Positions 5,225 through 7,512 of a DNA stretch of 7,512 nucleotides are shown one piece after another (the stretch's first letter is position 1; each line of letters opens with the position of its first letter). Below the pieces are notes generated by a model. The model was not told the origin of the DNA. It ran no database searches and saw nothing but the letters and a program-made list of their open reading frames with translations. The translations under genes were made by a program, and so were the position numbers. Origin of the DNA: Moorella sp. UBA4076 (GTDB taxonomy: Bacteria > Bacillota > DSM-521 > Neomoorellales > Neomoorellaceae); assembly GCA_002383405.1 (NCBI GenBank), contig DFYS01000147.1, positions 1 through 7,512 on the forward strand, written 5' to 3'.

Positions 5225-6892
5225 ATGGCCGAAAATGAGCAGAAAGTAGCTTTGATCCCCCTGGGCGGCCTCGGCGAGATCGGTAAAAACATGATGGCGA
5301 TCAGGTACGGAAATAGCATACTGGTCGTTGATTGTGGCCTGACCTTTCCCGAGGACGAAATGCTGGGCGTAGACGCGGTCATTCCCGATTACAGCTATCT
5401 GCTGGAAAACCGGCAGATGGTAAAGGGCATTGTCGTCACCCACGGTCACGAGGACCATATCGGCGCCCTGCCCTACGTGCTGAAGGATTTAAACGTTCCC
5501 GTTTACGCTACCCGGCTGACCCTGGGGCTTATCCAGGCCAAATTAAAGGAACAGGGTAGTTTGAACGGGGCCAAATTGCAGCAGGTGAAACCCCGCGATA
5601 TTTTGAAAATCGGTCCCTTCAAGGTGGAATTTATCCACGTCAATCATTCTATTGCCGATACCGTTGCTCTGGCGATCTACACGCCGGTGGGAACCATCGT
5701 TCACACCAGCGACTTTAAAATTGACCACACTCCCATCGATGGCGAGGTATTTGATTTCTACAAGTTCGCCCGGCTGGGGGAAGAGGGCGTCCTGGTACTG
5801 CTTTCGGACAGTACCAATGTTGAGCGTCCCGGCTTTACCATGTCCGAACGGGTTGTCGGCGAAACCTTTGATGAGGCATTTCGCCAGGCGCCGGAGCGGA
5901 TTATTGTCGCCAGTTTTGCTTCCAATATCCACCGGGTACAACAGGTAATTACCACTGCTTACAAGTACAATCGCAAAGTAGCCGTAGTAGGCCGCAGCAT
6001 GGTCAATGTCGTCAACATTGCCACCGAGCTGGGTTACCTGGATATTCCCGAAGATACCCTGGTAGACTTAAGCGAGCTGGGCCACCTGCCGAAAAACCGA
6101 ACGGTGATTATCTCCACCGGCAGCCAGGGTGAGCCGATGTCGGCCCTGACCCGCATCGCCAGGAATGACCACCGCCAGATTGAAATCGTCCCCGGGGATA
6201 CGGTGATTATTTCGGCGTTGCCTATTCCCGGCAATGAAAAACTGGTAGCGCGGACGGTCGACCAGCTCTTCAAACAGGGAGCCGATGTTTACCACGAGGC
6301 TGTCGACGGCATTCATGTCTCCGGCCATGCCAGTCAGGAAGAGCTGAAACTGGTATTAAACCTGGTTAAGCCCAAATTTTTTGTCCCCGTTCACGGCGAG
6401 TATCGCATGTTGGTTAAGCATGGCCGCCTGGCCGAGGAACTGGGAATACCGGCGGAGAATATCTTCGTGGCGGAGAATGGCCAGGTACTGGAGTTTACCC
6501 GCGAACGCGGCATCAGTAGCGGCCGCGTACCGGCCGGCAGGCTGCTGGTGGATGGCCTGGGGGTAGGCGATGTCGGCAATATCGTCCTGCGCGACCGCAA
6601 ACAGCTGGCCCAGGACGGCCTGCTGATCGTCGTTGTCACCTTAAGCAAGGAGACAGGTGCGGTGGCGGCCGGTCCGGATATTGTTTCCCGCGGGTTTGTC
6701 TATGTCCGCGAGGCGGAGGAATTGCTGGAGGAAGCGCGGGAAAAAGTCCGCCATATCCTGGACAAATGCGGTGAACGCAAGGTGACCGACTGGGCGACCA
6801 TAAAAGGTAACATCCGCGACTGTCTGGGTAAATTCCTCTATGAAAAGACCCGGCGTCGCCCGATGATCCTGCCGATAATCATGGAAGTGTAA
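5225..6892 (+). CDS. rnj: Ribonuclease J
   Basis: Metallo-beta-lactamase/beta-CASP nuclease with 5'-3' exonuclease and endonuclease activity, central to mRNA decay and rRNA maturation in Firmicutes; cytosolic. The 555-residue length equals B. subtilis RNase J1. Seen: IPLGGLGEIGKNM at the start, the metal motif HGHEDH (H73, H75, D77, H78), H141 (NHSIADT), D163 (HTSDFKID), SDSTNVERPGFT, beta-CASP residues with H368 (SGHASQEEL) and H390 (VHGEYR), then the linker and C-terminal domain ending KTRRRPMILPIIMEV. All expected metal ligands are present. ATG 5225 is set by GGAGG (5213-5217) 7 bases upstream; a TTG at 5174 lies in the leader hairpin. B. subtilis has an RNase J gene (rnjB) in the same place after dapA. 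It has its own promoter and terminator. Confidence 0.96.
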   Translation: MAENEQKVALIPLGGLGEIGKNMMAIRYGNSILVVDCGLTFPEDEMLGVDAVIPDYSYLLENRQMVKGIVVTHGHEDHIGALPYVLKDLNVPVYATRLTLGLIQAKLKEQGSLNGAKLQQVKPRDILKIGPFKVEFIHVNHSIADTVALAIYTPVGTIVHTSDFKIDHTPIDGEVFDFYKFARLGEEGVLVLLSDSTNVERPGFTMSERVVGETFDEAFRQAPERIIVASFASNIHRVQQVITTAYKYNRKVAVVGRSMVNVVNIATELGYLDIPEDTLVDLSELGHLPKNRTVIISTGSQGEPMSALTRIARNDHRQIEIVPGDTVIISALPIPGNEKLVARTVDQLFKQGADVYHEAVDGIHVSGHASQEELKLVLNLVKPKFFVPVHGEYRMLVKHGRLAEELGIPAENIFVAENGQVLEFTRERGISSGRVPAGRLLVDGLGVGDVGNIVLRDRKQLAQDGLLIVVVTLSKETGAVAAGPDIVSRGFVYVREAEELLEEAREKVRHILDKCGERKVTDWATIKGNIRDCLGKFLYEKTRRRPMILPIIMEV

Positions 6893-6897
6893 ACAAG

Positions 6898-6937
6898 AAC
6901 CCACTCCCTGGGGTATCCAGTTGGAGTGGGTTTCTTT
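6898..6937 (+). terminator. Intrinsic terminator after the RNase J gene
   Basis: AACCCACTCC (6898-6907) pairs perfectly with GGAGTGGGTT (6923-6932), with an inner CTGG/CCAG (6908-6911 with 6917-6920), followed by TTTCTTT. It begins 6 bases after the stop codon. Read on the minus strand the stem is followed by CTTGTTTACA, so it may also stop transcripts from the convergent ylzJ. Confidence 0.9.
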
Positions 6938-6968
6938 ACAACTATCCAGGGGCTATCTCTCATTTTGC

Positions 6969-6997
6969 GCAGGCAAGGGGACGGTTCCTCTGCCTGC
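6969..6997. repeat. Palindromic GGGGACGGTTCC-type intergenic repeat
   Basis: Arms GCAGGCA (6969-6975) and TGCCTGC (6991-6997) flank a core AGGGGACGGTTCCTC (6976-6990) that can extend the stem by three more pairs with one bulge. The core resembles a short motif I recall from many intergenic regions of clostridial genomes, always in a palindromic setting. Only one copy is in this window, so its repeat nature rests on memory. Confidence 0.5.
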
Positions 6998-7028
6998 TTT
7001 GAGGCAAGAGACCCTCCCCGCGCCCGCT

Positions 7029-7292
7029 TTAAATTAACCTGGGCTTACTATCCAAACTCCCCGGGTTGAAGACGCTTTTGGGGCCAAATTCCAGGATGGC
7101 GCCGGGCTGGTAGGGGCCGGATAGATAGTCGGCCGGGTCGGTGCTAATCAGGCGCACGATGCGCGCCTGATTGGGTCCGGCAGTTTCAACCTCCAGGGTT
7201 ATATGGCCGATTCTTATTTCCTGTAACCGAGGACAAAAGTTTTCCTGCCCTTCCCAGATGAGCTCCGGCGGCAGCGGGGTATAGAGGCTCAT
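7029..7292 (-). CDS. ylzJ: YlzJ-like protein
   Basis: Small 87-residue protein of the YlzJ family, function unknown. Seen: the N-terminal MSLYTPLPPELIWEG typical of the family, a middle strand GHITLEVET, and the signature QARIVRLISTDPADYLSGPYQPG (about residues 42-64, in two parts). The C-terminus is a variable tail. The ATG at 7292 is supported by GAAGGTG at 7306-7300 (minus strand), 7 bases upstream. In B. subtilis ylzJ lies between tepA and spoIIIE, downstream of an RNase J gene and on the same strand; here it is convergent with RNase J and no tepA is visible. A weak sigma-A-like promoter lies upstream. No membrane segment or signal peptide is apparent. Confidence 0.85.
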   Translation of the reverse strand: MSLYTPLPPELIWEGQENFCPRLQEIRIGHITLEVETAGPNQARIVRLISTDPADYLSGPYQPGAILEFGPKSVFNPGSLDSKPRLI

Positions 7293-7312
7293 TGATGTGC
7301 ACCTTCTTTTAA

Positions 7313-7335
7313 CTGCGGGATGGATCCACCCGCAG
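7313..7335 (-). other. Hairpin in the ylzJ leader
   Basis: CTGCGGG (7313-7319) and CCCGCAG (7329-7335) form a perfect 7-bp stem around ATGGATCCA, 7 bases upstream of the ylzJ ribosome site. No T-tract follows on either strand, so it is not a convincing terminator. Confidence 0.45.
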
Positions 7336-7351
7336 GTGATCCCATCGGTAG

Positions 7352-7380
7352 GCTATAAACATTGGCATTACAGGCGGCAA
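7352..7380 (-). promoter_or_regulatory. Weak candidate promoter for ylzJ
   Basis: On the minus strand TTGCCG (7380-7375), a 17-base spacer and TATAGC (7357-7352), each 4 of 6 to the sigma-A consensus. It is upstream of ylzJ in the right orientation, but the match is weak. Confidence 0.3.
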
Positions 7381-7383
7381 TCA

Positions 7384-7405
7384 GGAACCGGCTCAAGCCA
7401 GTTCC
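7384..7405. repeat. Imperfect inverted repeat upstream of ylzJ
   Basis: GGAAC (7384-7388) and GTTCC (7401-7405) with an inner GGC/GCC and a C-A mismatch, loop TCAA: 8 pairs. Role unknown. Confidence 0.4.
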
Positions 7406-7438
7406 CGCGGAAGCTCTGACTTGCGACCTCCTTTTTCA

Positions 7439-7501
7439 ATGGAGCCGCCCCTGGCGGCGTGCCGCTACCAGCGAAGGGAAGAAATGATGCGGCGGCTCCA
7501 T
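7439..7501. repeat. 11-bp perfect inverted repeat at the right edge
   Basis: ATGGAGCCGCC (7439-7449) and GGCGGCTCCAT (7491-7501) are perfect complements 41 bases apart. The left arm can instead form a tight local hairpin, GCCGCC (7444-7449) with GGCGGC (7453-7458). No T-tract follows on either strand. The stretch 7293-7512 has no gene I can support: its open frames are under 60 codons and lack good ribosome sites. Confidence 0.55.
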
Positions 7502-7512
7502 CAGAGAATGAA

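Noticed and set aside
5205..5225. Six-codon leader peptide frame ending in TAATG overlap with rnj
   Set aside because: No ribosome site upstream, and it spans the rnj ribosome site; probably chance.
5198..5226. Second promoter TTGACA-N17-GTTAAT
   Set aside because: The -10 is only 4 of 6 and overlaps the start codon, so any transcript would lack the rnj start.
7439..7512. Plus-strand gene starting MEPPLAACRY at the right edge
   Set aside because: No ribosome site, an unrecognised sequence, and the start lies in an inverted repeat; cannot be supported from this window.
1..7512. CRISPR arrays, tRNA or rRNA genes, insertion sequences, phage or defence systems
   Set aside because: Nothing resembling regularly spaced repeats, cloverleaf genes, transposases or defence proteins was seen on either strand.

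Overview
The window is a housekeeping and sporulation locus from a moderately GC-rich, spore-forming Firmicute. Gene content and order, together with the protein sequences, point to a thermophilic clostridial acetogen of the Moorella type; this identification is from memory of the families, not from a search. The order ymxH - dapB - dpaA (spoVFA) - dpaB (spoVFB) - asd - dapA - RNase J - ylzJ closely follows the Bacillus subtilis order ymxH-spoVFA-spoVFB-asd-dapG-dapA-rnjB-tepA-ylzJ. The differences are that dapB is inserted, the aspartokinase (dapG) and tepA are missing from this stretch, and ylzJ is inverted.

Layout. Bases 1-274 hold ymxH. Bases 275-744 are a long regulatory leader: a near-consensus sigma-A promoter overlaps the ymxH stop, followed by a lysine riboswitch (about 317-530), an unusually long expression platform with competing helices, and an intrinsic terminator (680-726) just before dapB. 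Bases 745-5080 are five co-directional genes: dapB, dpaA, dpaB, asd, dapA. A sigma-K-like promoter and a perfect 16-bp dyad lie in the dapB-dpaA gap. Bases 5081-5224 carry a second strong promoter and a two-hairpin leader for the RNase J gene (5225-6892), which ends in a strong terminator. The right end (6938-7512) has a palindromic GGGGACGGTTCC-type repeat, a convergent ylzJ on the minus strand, and a gene-poor tail rich in inverted repeats.

How the genes work together. Asd supplies aspartate semialdehyde and DapA condenses it with pyruvate. The product is then either reduced by DapB toward lysine and meso-diaminopimelate, or oxidised by DpaA/DpaB to dipicolinic acid, the spore-core calcium chelator. 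The operon therefore holds both competing branches behind one lysine-sensing leader; the sigma-K-like site would let the dipicolinate part run separately in the mother cell.

The most notable oddity is that dapB has no ATG, GTG, TTG or CTG that preserves its nucleotide-binding motif. The only suitably spaced codons are ACG (745) and ATT (748). No novel multi-gene system is evident; the interest is in the regulatory DNA.
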